From contig DIWZ01000012.1 in the NCBI GenBank assembly GCA_002435955.1, positions 147,933-167,607 on the forward strand: a stretch of DNA of 19,675 bases. The letters are read 5' to 3'. The notes under the pieces were generated by a model. That model was not told the origin of the DNA. It saw only the letters and a list, made by a program, of their open reading frames with translations, and did no database searches. The translations under genes were made by a program, and so were the position numbers. Origin of the DNA: Pelobacter sp. UBA6093. Its GTDB lineage: Bacteria; Desulfobacterota; Desulfuromonadia; Desulfuromonadales; Syntrophotaleaceae. Of this stretch, positions 1-8,105 are shown piece after piece. Position 1 is the first letter of the stretch. Every line of letters begins with the position of its first letter.

Positions 1-2
1 TT

Positions 3-53
3 CTCAAACATCCAAATTTTCGCTTCGACCCGGATAGTCCGACGGCCTCCTAG
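3..53 (+). CDS. possible 3' end of a gene cut by the window edge
   Basis: An open frame runs from the window edge to a TAG stop and encodes sixteen residues ending in FDPDSPTAS. The composition (Phe, Asp, Pro-rich end) would suit a natural C-terminus, but the stretch is too short to identify or to prove coding. No family is recognised. Confidence 0.2.
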   Translation, partial: LKHPNFRFDPDSPTAS

Positions 54-65
54 CCCCTCCTGCCT

Positions 66-314
66 TTGGCAAAAGGGCGCATTGAGATTCAAAGATACAG
101 AATACGCATCTGGTACGACCTTGATCCAGGTCAATTTCAGGAGGTATTGGAGGGGGCTATCGAACCGCCCCGAGAAAAGGAGAACAACGGTTGGAGACAG
201 GGCAGGTTGAACGCTCTGCTCTGGAAGGAAATCTGCAGCCCTGATAAGCTGTCTTCGCTTTTGGTGACGCACCTTATTCCCGCAAAAAAGACGGTGAATC
301 ACAGGGCACTTTGA
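66..314 (+). CDS. possible small hypothetical protein (weak)
   Basis: An 82-codon open frame starting with TTG, without a convincing Shine-Dalgarno sequence upstream. The product is basic and polar, with no signal peptide, membrane segment or motif that I recognise. It lies in the gap between the window edge and the convergent short-chain dehydrogenase gene. A 7-bp inverted repeat (AGGGCAC at 303-309, GTGCCCT at 325-331) overlaps its end and follows the dehydrogenase stop codon; it has no T-tract. The frame could be chance; I list it because nothing else explains these 250 bases. Confidence 0.22.
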   Translation: MAKGRIEIQRYRIRIWYDLDPGQFQEVLEGAIEPPREKENNGWRQGRLNALLWKEICSPDKLSSLLVTHLIPAKKTVNHRAL

Positions 315-338
315 TATCGATGTGGTGCCCTCAACATG

Positions 339-1187
339 TCATTCCTGTGGTTGGATCGTGGTCCATTGCTCACTCAGTTCCAGCAACCGCACCCGCGACA
401 ATACGTCGTAAGCCTGGATCAATGCCACTGCATGCCTCTTTCCGTAGAAAAACTGCCCGGTTACCCTTTTGAGTTTATCTGAAGTTGCCAGGTATGCCAC
501 GGCTTCTGCCCCTTTCTTGACAGGATTTTTCGGCTTCAAGGGCCAATTTCGCACCAGCTTGGTATTCATGAGCGAAGCCGGATGAAGAGCGTTGACGGTG
601 ACCCCGCTTCCCATCAGTTTCCGGGCCAATTCGAAGGTGAACATCACCAGAGCTAGTTTGCTCTGGCGATAGGCTCGCCCGCCATTATAATCCCGCTCCA
701 GCATTGGATTGTCGAAATCCAGAACCTCCTGAGAGTGGGAAACGACATTGATGATGCGAGCCGTTCCGGATTTTTGTGCGGCGCGCTGCAGAAGTGGCAA
801 CAGCAGGTTGGTCAGCAAATAGGGGGCAAGATAGTTGACAGCGAAGCGCAATTCGTAGCCGTCCTGGCTCGTTTCGCGGTATTTCACCTGCGGGCCGGCG
901 CCAATCCCTGCATTGTTGATGAGCACATCCAGGCGCTCCTCATCCTTGGCAATCGTGGCTGCGAAAAGGCGGACTTCGGTCAGTGAGGCAAAATCGCAGT
1001 TGTAGTAGCGGATATGTCGATTGTTGATGGTGTTGCGGAATTCTTCCAGTACGGCCTGTCCCTTGGCAGGATTGCGTCCATGGAGCAGAAGAGTGGACTT
1101 GCTGGCGGCCAGCAATTTGGCCACCCCAAGACCAAGCCCATCGGTAGCGCCGGTGATAAGGATGATCCGACCCTTGTCATTGTGCAT
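339..1187 (-). CDS. short-chain dehydrogenase/reductase (SDR) family oxidoreductase
   Basis: A 282-residue protein with the full classical SDR signature. The Rossmann nucleotide-binding motif TGATDGLG is at residues 12-19, the structural NNAG motif at 91-94, catalytic serines in VSHS near 150-152, and the YRQSK (YxxxK) active site at 173-177. Family members are cytosolic NAD(P)H-dependent oxidoreductases. The length and the extended C-terminal part resemble the retinol-dehydrogenase/WWOX-like 'extended' SDRs rather than the 250-residue classical ones, but the substrate cannot be read from sequence. The ATG start is preceded by AAAGGA about nine bases upstream. The gene stands alone; the next gene on the same strand ends in a terminator before it, so it is probably transcribed from its own promoter. 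Confidence 0.93.
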   Translation of the reverse strand: MHNDKGRIILITGATDGLGLGVAKLLAASKSTLLLHGRNPAKGQAVLEEFRNTINNRHIRYYNCDFASLTEVRLFAATIAKDEERLDVLINNAGIGAGPQVKYRETSQDGYELRFAVNYLAPYLLTNLLLPLLQRAAQKSGTARIINVVSHSQEVLDFDNPMLERDYNGGRAYRQSKLALVMFTFELARKLMGSGVTVNALHPASLMNTKLVRNWPLKPKNPVKKGAEAVAYLATSDKLKRVTGQFFYGKRHAVALIQAYDVLSRVRLLELSEQWTTIQPQE

Positions 1188-1290
1188 GCCCCGTTTCCTT
1201 TCCCGGAACTACCAACAGCAGCGCTTGCCCCGTACATGTCTTGCCGGTCGGAGGGGTGCCTCAAGCAGCCTGAGGAATCACCTTTTTTTT

Positions 1291-1315
1291 AAAAAAAACC
1301 AGGATTTCATCCTGG
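1291..1315 (-). terminator. Rho-independent terminator of the peptidoglycan-binding protein gene
   Basis: On the minus strand a perfect 7-bp stem (CCAGGAT/ATCCTGG, loop GAA) is followed directly by eight T residues. It lies 44 bases downstream of the stop codon of the peptidoglycan-binding protein gene and upstream of the dehydrogenase gene, separating the two transcripts. Confidence 0.85.
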
Positions 1316-1358
1316 CGTAAAGCGTGAGTGGTCTTGAGGCTCAAGGGGGAAATAGAGG

Positions 1359-1868
1359 TTAATAGTTCTTCTCTCCCCCAGCGCCCTCGGGAGTCTCCAT
1401 TCGCTCCTGTTCGGGAGCCTCCATCTCGTCCTGGGGTTGTTGCTCCATCATTCCTTGATCGTCGAATGCCGGAGAGAGCCCGAAAAACTCCTGGGTCTCG
1501 GCATCGGGAGCGAGAGACTGGAGGGTTTCCTTGTCAGGCTTTCCGGTCACGGTCAGGCCCTTGGATTCCTGGAAGTTTCTTATGGCCTGCTTGGTCAAGG
1601 GGCCGTAGATACCGTCAGCAGGCCCTGTGTTGAACCCTTGGTCCCTGAGAATTGATTGCATCTTGCGAACCTGCCTGGTGTCCAGGTCATGGGCTGCCAT
1701 CTTCGGCTCAGGGGCTTGCTTCATCATTTCCCCTTGGGATTCTTCCATCATCGCCCCTTCACCCTTGGAGTCCATTTCGTGCCCATACTCGCCAGCTCCC
1801 AGTCCCTGGCCTGCAACGAACAGCCCGGCAATAAAGGCCAGGGTTGTTATCATGATCATATGTCTCAT
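1359..1868 (-). CDS. exported protein with a peptidoglycan-binding (PG_binding_1) domain
   Basis: A 169-residue protein. Residues 1-24 form a signal peptide or anchor (MRHMIMITTLAFIAGLFVAG). A Met-, Glu- and Lys-rich linker follows, then a canonical PG_binding_1 three-helix domain at about 64-121, including DGIYGPLTKQAIRNFQ and a Gly-Lys-Pro-Asp turn before the last helix. The tail from about 130 is acidic and Met/Gln/Pro-rich, low in complexity. Such domains hold envelope proteins on murein; no catalytic domain is attached here, so it is probably a structural or accessory cell-wall protein. The start at 1868 is chosen because AAAGGAG lies eight to ten bases upstream; a longer in-frame start at 1904 lacks this. 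A perfect palindrome lies upstream at 1965-1986 and a terminator follows the gene. Confidence 0.85.
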   Translation of the reverse strand: MRHMIMITTLAFIAGLFVAGQGLGAGEYGHEMDSKGEGAMMEESQGEMMKQAPEPKMAAHDLDTRQVRKMQSILRDQGFNTGPADGIYGPLTKQAIRNFQESKGLTVTGKPDKETLQSLAPDAETQEFFGLSPAFDDQGMMEQQPQDEMEAPEQERMETPEGAGGEKNY

Positions 1869-1964
1869 TTTGAGTTCTCCTTTCCGTATATTCTGTGAGG
1901 CCACCCATCGCCCCTTGCGAAGCGATACGCCTTTAAATCAATAATCAATTGGTAAACCGTCAAG

Positions 1965-1986
1965 CGGGTCCGGATTTCCGGACCCG
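1965..1986. promoter_or_regulatory. perfect 22-base palindrome upstream of the PG-binding protein gene
   Basis: Arms CGGGTCCGGA and TCCGGACCCG are perfectly complementary with a two-base spacer. The site lies about 97 bases before the start codon of the minus-strand PG-binding gene, just before a TTGACG that could serve as a -35 box. It could be an operator or a leader hairpin; there is no T-tract on either side, so a terminator is unlikely. The core GGTCCGGACC also resembles the GGTCCGACC repeat motif found elsewhere in the window. Confidence 0.4.
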
Positions 1987-2216
1987 AAATTTCCCATACT
2001 TCTTTACCAACTATCACTTCCAGAGGGATTGTCAATTGAGAAAAACTCGCAAAACCGCACTCTTGGGATTGCTCCACAAGGCTATAGTAAAAATATAGAA
2101 CGATCTCTTCAGCTTAGCTGGACAGGCGTTCTTTTCATTTTATGACCCTCTTTTTTCTCGGTAACCAATTCCTTGATGGCTTACTGGACTTCGTGACCAT
2201 GAGGTGAACTCAAAAA

Positions 2217-2253
2217 TGGGGTCGCCACAGGATTTAACGAGTGGCGGACCCCA
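2217..2253. repeat. isolated hairpin with GGGGTC ends
   Basis: Left arm TGGGGTCGCCAC (2217-2228) pairs with right arm GTGGCGGACCCCA (2241-2253) apart from one bulged base, leaving a 12-base loop. It lies in the gene-poor stretch 1869-2373, where I see no other gene. The terminal GGGGTC/GACCCC matches the ends of the repeats at 10274 and 19206, so it may be a solo REP-like element. It could also serve as a weak terminator-like structure, although it has no T-tract. Confidence 0.5.
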
Positions 2254-2373
2254 CACTGCACGGCCTTTCTTTATGGCAAAATGAAATCAGGTCCAGAAAA
2301 AGCTCGGGAGCTTGTGTAATGACTTGAGCGAATCCGGCCAGCCGACCGGTCAAGGAAACGCAATCCGGATCCG

Positions 2374-2793
2374 TCAGCGGATATAGTAGCCGGCTACATG
2401 CCACTTTCCGTCGGCATCCTTAGCCGAGGTGACGGTTTCGATAGCCCCCGCCCTGTCTTTGAAGGTGGTGTCGAATTCGACAATCAGGTATTCCCCCTCC
2501 GGAGCTCCGGGCAGGGTGGTGACGCTGGCCGTATTCCTGATGTTTCTGGTGACCATGGCCCCCAACGGCGAACGCACTATCTCGAGGGATTTAACCCAAT
2601 CGGGACGGCGGATCGATTCCTTGAACAATTGGGCCGCCTCATCCCAGCTTTTCCCATACTGTCCCGCGTCGACCAGGGTAACCCACTGCTTGGCGGCATC
2701 GATGGCGGCTTTTTCCTGGCCCGTAACTGCCAAAGAGAAACCGACCGGGAGTGCCAGGGAAACAACCAGCAGACAAGCTATGCAACGGATCAT
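2374..2793 (-). CDS. exported DUF4019 domain protein
   Basis: A 139-residue protein with an N-terminal signal peptide (hydrophobic core at about 5-20, likely cleavage near residue 22). It is otherwise one DUF4019 domain. Recognisable family features are the helix AAIDAAKQWVTLVDAGQY, the SPLGAMVTR segment after a helix containing a conserved Trp, PGAPEGEYLIVEFDT, and the C-terminal WHVAGYYI strand. The family is periplasmic with a cystatin/NTF2-like look, and its function is unknown. The start is supported by AAAGGAGAA just upstream of ATG. The gene is monocistronic: the symporter gene ends 290 bases upstream, and I see no gene in that gap (2794-3082). Confidence 0.85.
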   Translation of the reverse strand: MIRCIACLLVVSLALPVGFSLAVTGQEKAAIDAAKQWVTLVDAGQYGKSWDEAAQLFKESIRRPDWVKSLEIVRSPLGAMVTRNIRNTASVTTLPGAPEGEYLIVEFDTTFKDRAGAIETVTSAKDADGKWHVAGYYIR

Positions 2794-3082
2794 GGTTTTT
2801 CTCCTTTCCTGGGAGGCTGTTGGATAGTTGCGGCGTGTTCTCGACCGTTAACAGGTGGCGATTGCGGATAAATGTTCTGTCGCCGCGGCAGAAATCCGAA
2901 TATCTTGCGCACAACCGCCTTGACACCCAACAATCATAGCGCCAATGAAACAATCGACAAGAGTTTTTCAACGAAGCAGCGGCGAACGGCTTTTGACTGT
3001 CCGGAGAATTTTGGAAGGCGCAGAGGGGAGGGGGCGGCAAGGCGGGGGTTGGTCCCGTTGGGTTTGGCGGTACCCTTCATCC

Positions 3083-4528
3083 TCAAGAGCTGTCCCCTCC
3101 CTTTTGCCTGCTTACCAGGCTGACCGCCCAGGTAACGGTAAGGGAGATGATAAAGGCGGGCACCAGGTTGTAGAGAAGATCGTTCAAGGCAGGAAGCTGT
3201 CTCCAGATCACTGCGGTCAGCACCCCGGCCAGCATCCCGCAGAGAACCCCCGGGCCGCTGGTTCGCCGCCACAGCAGGGCGAGAACGAGTGGCGGACCGA
3301 ATCCTGCGCCCAGCCCCGCCCAGCCGTAATCGAGAACAAACGTGAAAACGGTGCGCACCTCGGCCATGGCGATAAGGGTCGCCAGCCCTCCCACCAGCAG
3401 CACGGCGGCGCGATCGCAGAGGAGCTTGCGGGCAAGAGAAAGGCGCACCCCGAACAGGCCGACCAGCAGGTCATGACTGATCGCCGATGCTGAAACCAGC
3501 AGTTGACTGTCGGCGGTGGAGGCGATGGCCGCCATGATGGCCGCGATCAACATCCCGCCGATCACGCCGGGGATGAGGGAAGCATCGGCGGCAACCAGGG
3601 GCAGGATCTTTTCCGGGTCCGGCAGCTGAACGAAGTATATTCGGCCGGCAAGTCCCACCAGGATGGCTCCGGAGAAAAGCACCGCCACCCAGATCGTCGA
3701 GATAATCCCGCCTCGCAGGATCGTTCGCCGGTCCTTGACCGCCATCAGCCGCAGCAGCACGTGGGGCTGGCCCGGATACCCCAGGGGGATACCAAGCCAC
3801 AGGGAGAGAAAGGCAATCAGGGCCCAGCCACTCGTTCCGGCCACCGGGTCGACCATCCGCCCGCCTTCCAATGCCGTCAAGCGGCTCCAGAAAGGACCGA
3901 AGCCGCCCACCTCGGCAATGAGCAGGAAGGGAACCAGCGTCACGGCAGCAATCATGAAGCTCGCCTGAACCACGTCGGTCCAGGCGATGGCCCGGAAACC
4001 ACCGGTGACCGTGTAGGCCAGGACGATAATCGCGCCGATGAGCACTCCCGAGGAATAGTCCCAGCCAAAGGTGCCGCTGAAGGTCTTGCCGGCCGCATTG
4101 AGTTGGGCGGCAACGTAGGCGGTGAGCATGGAGAGGATGATCAGCACCCCGGCCAACCGGATGAGCCGGGCCGAAAGCCCGCGGAAGCGCGAGGCCAGCA
4201 GTTCCGGCAAGGTGAGGGAGTCGCTCGCCACCGAGAGCTGATGAAGACGGGGCGCCAGGACAAACCAGTTGAACCAGAAAGCCGCCACCGTCCCCGGAAC
4301 AATCCAGAAGGCTGCAATGCCCGTGTGAAAGGCAAACCCCACCAGACCCAGCGTCACCCAGCCGCTTTCGGCCGAGGCCGAGGCCGACAGGGCCGCCACC
4401 CACGCCCCCAGACCCCGGTCCGCCAGCAAAAAATCCGCAGTACTCTTTTTGGCAAAACGCCGGCTGTATATCCCCAGGGCGGCGATGCCGAGGGTGTAGA
4501 GCATAAAACTGATAGATAGGGTCGTCAT
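3083..4528 (-). CDS. sodium:solute symporter, PutP-like (SSS family)
   Basis: A 481-residue polytopic inner-membrane protein, about 13 helices, of normal length for PutP-type sodium/solute symporters. Diagnostic segments are GYPGQPH at 250-256 followed by a LLRLMAVKD loop, which parallels the GYFGQPH motif of proline transporters, and IASTADSQLLVSASAISHDL at about 335-354, whose Ser337-Thr338 pair matches the conserved Na+-site Ser-Thr of helix 8. In the helix-2 signature SASASAESGW (48-57), the aspartate that PutP uses for Na+ appears to be Ala with a Glu next to it, so the ion site or substrate may differ. Proline uptake is only a guess. The ribosome site before the ATG is weak, and no partner gene is adjacent. 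Confidence 0.9.
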   Translation of the reverse strand: MTTLSISFMLYTLGIAALGIYSRRFAKKSTADFLLADRGLGAWVAALSASASAESGWVTLGLVGFAFHTGIAAFWIVPGTVAAFWFNWFVLAPRLHQLSVASDSLTLPELLASRFRGLSARLIRLAGVLIILSMLTAYVAAQLNAAGKTFSGTFGWDYSSGVLIGAIIVLAYTVTGGFRAIAWTDVVQASFMIAAVTLVPFLLIAEVGGFGPFWSRLTALEGGRMVDPVAGTSGWALIAFLSLWLGIPLGYPGQPHVLLRLMAVKDRRTILRGGIISTIWVAVLFSGAILVGLAGRIYFVQLPDPEKILPLVAADASLIPGVIGGMLIAAIMAAIASTADSQLLVSASAISHDLLVGLFGVRLSLARKLLCDRAAVLLVGGLATLIAMAEVRTVFTFVLDYGWAGLGAGFGPPLVLALLWRRTSGPGVLCGMLAGVLTAVIWRQLPALNDLLYNLVPAFIISLTVTWAVSLVSRQKGGDSS

Positions 4529-4656
4529 GGCAATTCGGCCAATTGTTTCAGGTATTTAATGAAACATTACCACCCTGGGGCCGGTGTGCAAGCTAGTGTT
4601 CAATGCTGGGATTTACGCAGGATTTCGCCGGTGGCGGACATCCCCGGCCCAAGGGC

Positions 4657-7449
4657 CTATAAACTTATGGGCGTCACGCCTTGATGCATTTCGTCACCCA
4701 GTAGGGCTGTTATGGCTTTTTCCTCCAAAGGCGGGGAGTAATAATATCCTTGCATGGCATAGCAACCGCAGTTGATCAGAAAATCCAGTTGTTCTTTTGT
4801 TTCAACCCCTTCCGCGATGGCTTTGATACCCAGGCTCTGTGCGATGGCAACGATGCTCTTTGCAACGGAATTTGCGCTTTCATCCTGGTTTATTTCGGAA
4901 ATAAAGGACCGGTCGATTTTTAAAAAGTCGACGGGAAAACTGCGCAGGTAATTCAGGGAGGAGTAACCGGTTCCAAAATCATCAAGGGAAATGTGTACCC
5001 CGATGTTTTTCAATTTATGTAATTCCTCAATGGTTTTTTGAGGATGCTGCATGATCATGCTTTCTGTAAGTTCCAACTCCAATAGATGAGGCAGAACTTC
5101 ATGTTCCTTGAGTATGGAGTCGACGAGCTCGGCTAGATTGAAATGCTGGAATTGTTTAGCCGAAATATTGACGGCAACAGGACAACAAAATAAATTTTCC
5201 ACCTGCCACTGTTTGATCTGCCTGACGGCTTCCCGTAATACCCATTCGCCAATGGGCAGTATCTCTCCTGTTTCTTCGGCCAGGGGAATGAATTCATCCG
5301 GAGGGACCATGCCGCGCTCGGGATGCTGCCATCGCAGCAGGGCTTCAGCTCCGATGATCACACCCGTTGCAAGTTCCACCTTCGGTTGATAATGCAACAC
5401 GAATTGATTGCGTTTCAAAGCCTGGCGCAACTCTCTTTCCAGCTCCAGCACCTTGAGCGGCTCAGAGTGCATCCTGGAATGATAACAACATATGCTGGAA
5501 TGCTCCTTTTTGCTCTGGTACATGGCAATGTCGGCATGGCGAACCAATGTTTCCGCATCATCGCCATCGTGAGGGAAAACCGTGGATCCGATGCTCGCCG
5601 AAATGATGATTTCACGGTTCTCCATGCAAAAAGGGGCGGACAGCACTTTGGAGATCTTGTTGCTTATCTGCTGGATTTCATCCTTCTCCCCGATTTCAGG
5701 AAGGATAATGACGAATTCATCCCCGCCGAGTCTGGCCACCGTATCGAAATCCCGGACGGATTTTTTTAATCGGGATGCGACCTGCTTTAACAGCAAGTCC
5801 CCGAAGCTGTGGCCGAGACTGTCATTGATAAATTTAAAGCGGTTCAGATCAAGCAGCAGAATGCCGATTAAATGGCCGGAATGTTTGGCAAAGTCTATGG
5901 CTTGTTCAAGGCGGTCGATCAACAGGGTCCGGTTTGCCAGGTCGGTCAAATCATCGTGGGTGGCCAAATGTTCCAGCTTTTTTTCATGGATTTTCTGGAG
6001 AGTGATGTCTTCCATTATGACCAGGAATTGAGTGGTCTTCCCATTTTTATCCTGTATGGAGCTGATCGTGGATTTTTCCCAATACGCAGATCCGTCTTTT
6101 CTGGTGTTGTTTATTTCTCCAAACCATTTGTGCTGTCTGGAAACCGTGTCCAAAAAGTCATTTGCGGCAATCCCGTGCGGAAACAAACGGGTGAAAATCT
6201 TTGAATCCACCTCTTCGAAGGTATACCCCGTTAACTCGGTGAATCGCTGATTGGCATATTCAACCTTGCCATCCAGGTCCAACAGTAAAATCGCGGCGGG
6301 ACTTTGTTCCACGGCATGGGAAAGCGTGCAAACCTTATTTGCCTGCTTCTTGCGTTCGGTTACGTCATGAAATACGGAAAAAAACAGCGACCGCTCGTCA
6401 AGATCTATGGTGCTCTGTTTAATTTCCACATCCACCACATGGTTGGATATGGAGAGCAATTGACCTTCGACTAACGTTCCGGCTGCATGAGATGCGTGCT
6501 GTTTGAAAGCGTCCGGAGTATTTGCCGGAACCATCGAGGCGGGATACAGGACTGTTTCCGGCATTCCTGAAAGTGTTTGCGGGGTTCTTCCCACCATTTT
6601 TGCAAGCACTTGATTGCATTCAATAATTTCTCCTGTGCAAGCATCGCTTAACGCAAATCCAACCGTCGCCTGATCAAACAGCATGCGATATTTCTTTTCC
6701 GATGTCTCTGCCAGATGCCTGGCTACGCTTTCACTGATAAATTGGCTTTTGACGTAACGTCGGAAAACAAACAGAAACGCGCTTCCAGCCAACCAGATGA
6801 GAAATTTGGTCAGCACCTCTGACCTGTATGCCAGGGCATAGGCAGCCTCATAGGGCGCCAGGGGGACCGCGACACTGATGCCTCCAAGAACATCCCCGAC
6901 CTTGTATCCCTGCTGTTCATGACATTTAAGACAAGGCTTCTCGGTAAGCATCGGGAACATGGTGCGTAAATAGGGTTCCCCGTTAAACTGCTCGACTGAG
7001 GCGATTTCGGTGGTGCCTTTCTGGAAATTTTCCAGGCAGTCTTGTTCCCAGGTGTCCGGAGCATTTTCAGGCCGCAATACGTTCAGGCTGGTAATGTGGC
7101 CCTGTACGCCATATTGCTGTTTGGCGAGTTCATGGACCTGGCGGGTCATATAGGCCGGGTTGATCAGGGTTAGCTTCTGGCCGGAGGTGGTTGTGACATC
7201 GCGATCCGGCAGATGTTGCAAGTGCGGATTAGGCAAAGTGCTGCTCTGCGGGACATAGATGCCCCCCTTGAGAGACGCCCAGCGACGATACACCAGATCT
7301 TTTCGAAAACTGCCTTTTCCTTCTGCTATGGCCAGGTCGTGTATCAGTTGGTGTTTCAGGCGCAAGCTGCCCCAAGCGGAAAAAAGGATCAATCCCGTCC
7401 AAAGAAGAACACCGATTATCCAGGGCCCATTTTTAAATCGACTTTGCAT
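4657..7449 (-). CDS. membrane haem-type sensor (DUF3365) - PAS - PAS - GGDEF - EAL cyclic-di-GMP enzyme
   Basis: A 930-residue signalling protein. Order: membrane helix at 10-28; periplasmic DUF3365/Tll0287-like domain with a c-type haem motif CLKCH at 173-177; second helix at 215-231; PAS at about 252-364; PAS at about 375-483; GGDEF domain at about 492-652 with intact GGDEF at 575-579 and an RxxD inhibitory site at 566-569, five residues earlier; EAL domain at about 668-913 with EAL at 702-704, NIS at 761-763, ELTES at 793-797, DDFGTG at 823-828, Lys844 and AEGVE at 879-883. Both catalytic domains look active, so it may make and degrade cyclic di-GMP in response to redox state or a small ligand at the haem. 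The ATG at 7449 puts the first helix near the N-terminus. A TTG at 7545 behind GCAGGAAAG and an ATG at 7521 are alternatives that add up to 32 residues. Confidence 0.93.
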   Translation of the reverse strand: MQSRFKNGPWIIGVLLWTGLILFSAWGSLRLKHQLIHDLAIAEGKGSFRKDLVYRRWASLKGGIYVPQSSTLPNPHLQHLPDRDVTTTSGQKLTLINPAYMTRQVHELAKQQYGVQGHITSLNVLRPENAPDTWEQDCLENFQKGTTEIASVEQFNGEPYLRTMFPMLTEKPCLKCHEQQGYKVGDVLGGISVAVPLAPYEAAYALAYRSEVLTKFLIWLAGSAFLFVFRRYVKSQFISESVARHLAETSEKKYRMLFDQATVGFALSDACTGEIIECNQVLAKMVGRTPQTLSGMPETVLYPASMVPANTPDAFKQHASHAAGTLVEGQLLSISNHVVDVEIKQSTIDLDERSLFFSVFHDVTERKKQANKVCTLSHAVEQSPAAILLLDLDGKVEYANQRFTELTGYTFEEVDSKIFTRLFPHGIAANDFLDTVSRQHKWFGEINNTRKDGSAYWEKSTISSIQDKNGKTTQFLVIMEDITLQKIHEKKLEHLATHDDLTDLANRTLLIDRLEQAIDFAKHSGHLIGILLLDLNRFKFINDSLGHSFGDLLLKQVASRLKKSVRDFDTVARLGGDEFVIILPEIGEKDEIQQISNKISKVLSAPFCMENREIIISASIGSTVFPHDGDDAETLVRHADIAMYQSKKEHSSICCYHSRMHSEPLKVLELERELRQALKRNQFVLHYQPKVELATGVIIGAEALLRWQHPERGMVPPDEFIPLAEETGEILPIGEWVLREAVRQIKQWQVENLFCCPVAVNISAKQFQHFNLAELVDSILKEHEVLPHLLELELTESMIMQHPQKTIEELHKLKNIGVHISLDDFGTGYSSLNYLRSFPVDFLKIDRSFISEINQDESANSVAKSIVAIAQSLGIKAIAEGVETKEQLDFLINCGCYAMQGYYYSPPLEEKAITALLGDEMHQGVTPISL

Positions 7450-7733
7450 GCATAATCTCGAAATAGGTGGCTGGTTTTCATCTGGAATTGAATGGGGTGG
7501 TAGAAGCAAAATCCGGACCATGAGATATCTAATGAATTGACGCAAAACTTTCCTGCGAGGCAGGTTGGGGCGGGCTGGTCAAGTGTGCGAAACCAAACGA
7601 TTCTTACCGATACGCCAGTCTTGAATCAGCGCCGATAATGCAATGTGGGCAGATAACGGATTTGGTATTGTCGAATCATGTTGGAGAAGGTATCCGAATC
7701 CGGTCCCTGATTCAGACAATGGCAGGGAACTGT

Positions 7734-7868
7734 TCAAGAGACTGACACGTTGTCTGCCATATTTATGACTTTTTTGGCGAGAAACTCCTGCCGCGCGGTC
7801 TCATCCATGCGGCGCGCCTGCCGCCAGGCAAGAATGTTAGTATGACGGGCTTCGAACAGCCCTGCCAC
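7734..7868 (-). pseudogene. possible C-terminal gene remnant, unrecognised
   Basis: In the 560-base gap between the two sensor genes, a 44-residue minus-strand frame opens right after a TAG. It reads FEARHTNILAWRQARRMDET and continues to an Asn-Val-Ser-Val-Ser end. Its helical, charged, protein-like composition differs from the rest of the gap, and there is no clear start (only GTG) or ribosome site. I read it as the 3' scrap of a lost gene, or chance. The remainder of 7550-8105 shows only a possible promoter. Confidence 0.25.
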
Positions 7869-7920
7869 CTGCTAAATCCGATGCTAGCCCCCTCTACATG
7901 AGGTCATTCATTGTTTCCAG

Positions 7921-7951
7921 TTGACCATTGGTCCCTACTCTCCTGTATAGT
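7921..7951 (+). promoter_or_regulatory. candidate sigma-70 promoter for the PocR histidine kinase
   Basis: TTGACC (7921-7926) is followed, 17 bases on, by TGTATAGT (7944-7951), giving a reasonable -35/-10 pair about 155 bases before the kinase start codon and on the same strand. Judged by eye only. Confidence 0.3.
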
Positions 7952-8105
7952 ACTGTCTTAGAGGGTGTTAAAAAAGCGAAGGTGTGGCTCGTTTATTGCC
8001 TCAAAAAAGTGTAGAGGTTTTTTCGCTTCATCTCAGGGATTATCTTTGGCAGGGGCCGCAAGCTGAAAGTCCTTGGGAAGGTGCTGCAAAAGGGTGGTTT
8101 TGGAC

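Noticed and set aside
1865..2077. A 70-codon minus-strand frame whose TGA overlaps the ATG of the PG-binding gene (ATGA)
   Set aside because: It starts with GTG without a ribosome site, passes straight through a perfect palindrome and has no recognisable protein features; the overlap is probably chance.
3503..4519. A 338-codon plus-strand open frame opposite the symporter gene
   Set aside because: Low-complexity polar shadow of the PutP-like gene, with no ribosome site or family likeness.
4658..4674. TATAAACTTATGGGCGT, 16 of 17 bases matching 15106-15122, both at gene 3' ends
   Set aside because: Only two copies, partly coding and with no shared flanks; most likely coincidence.
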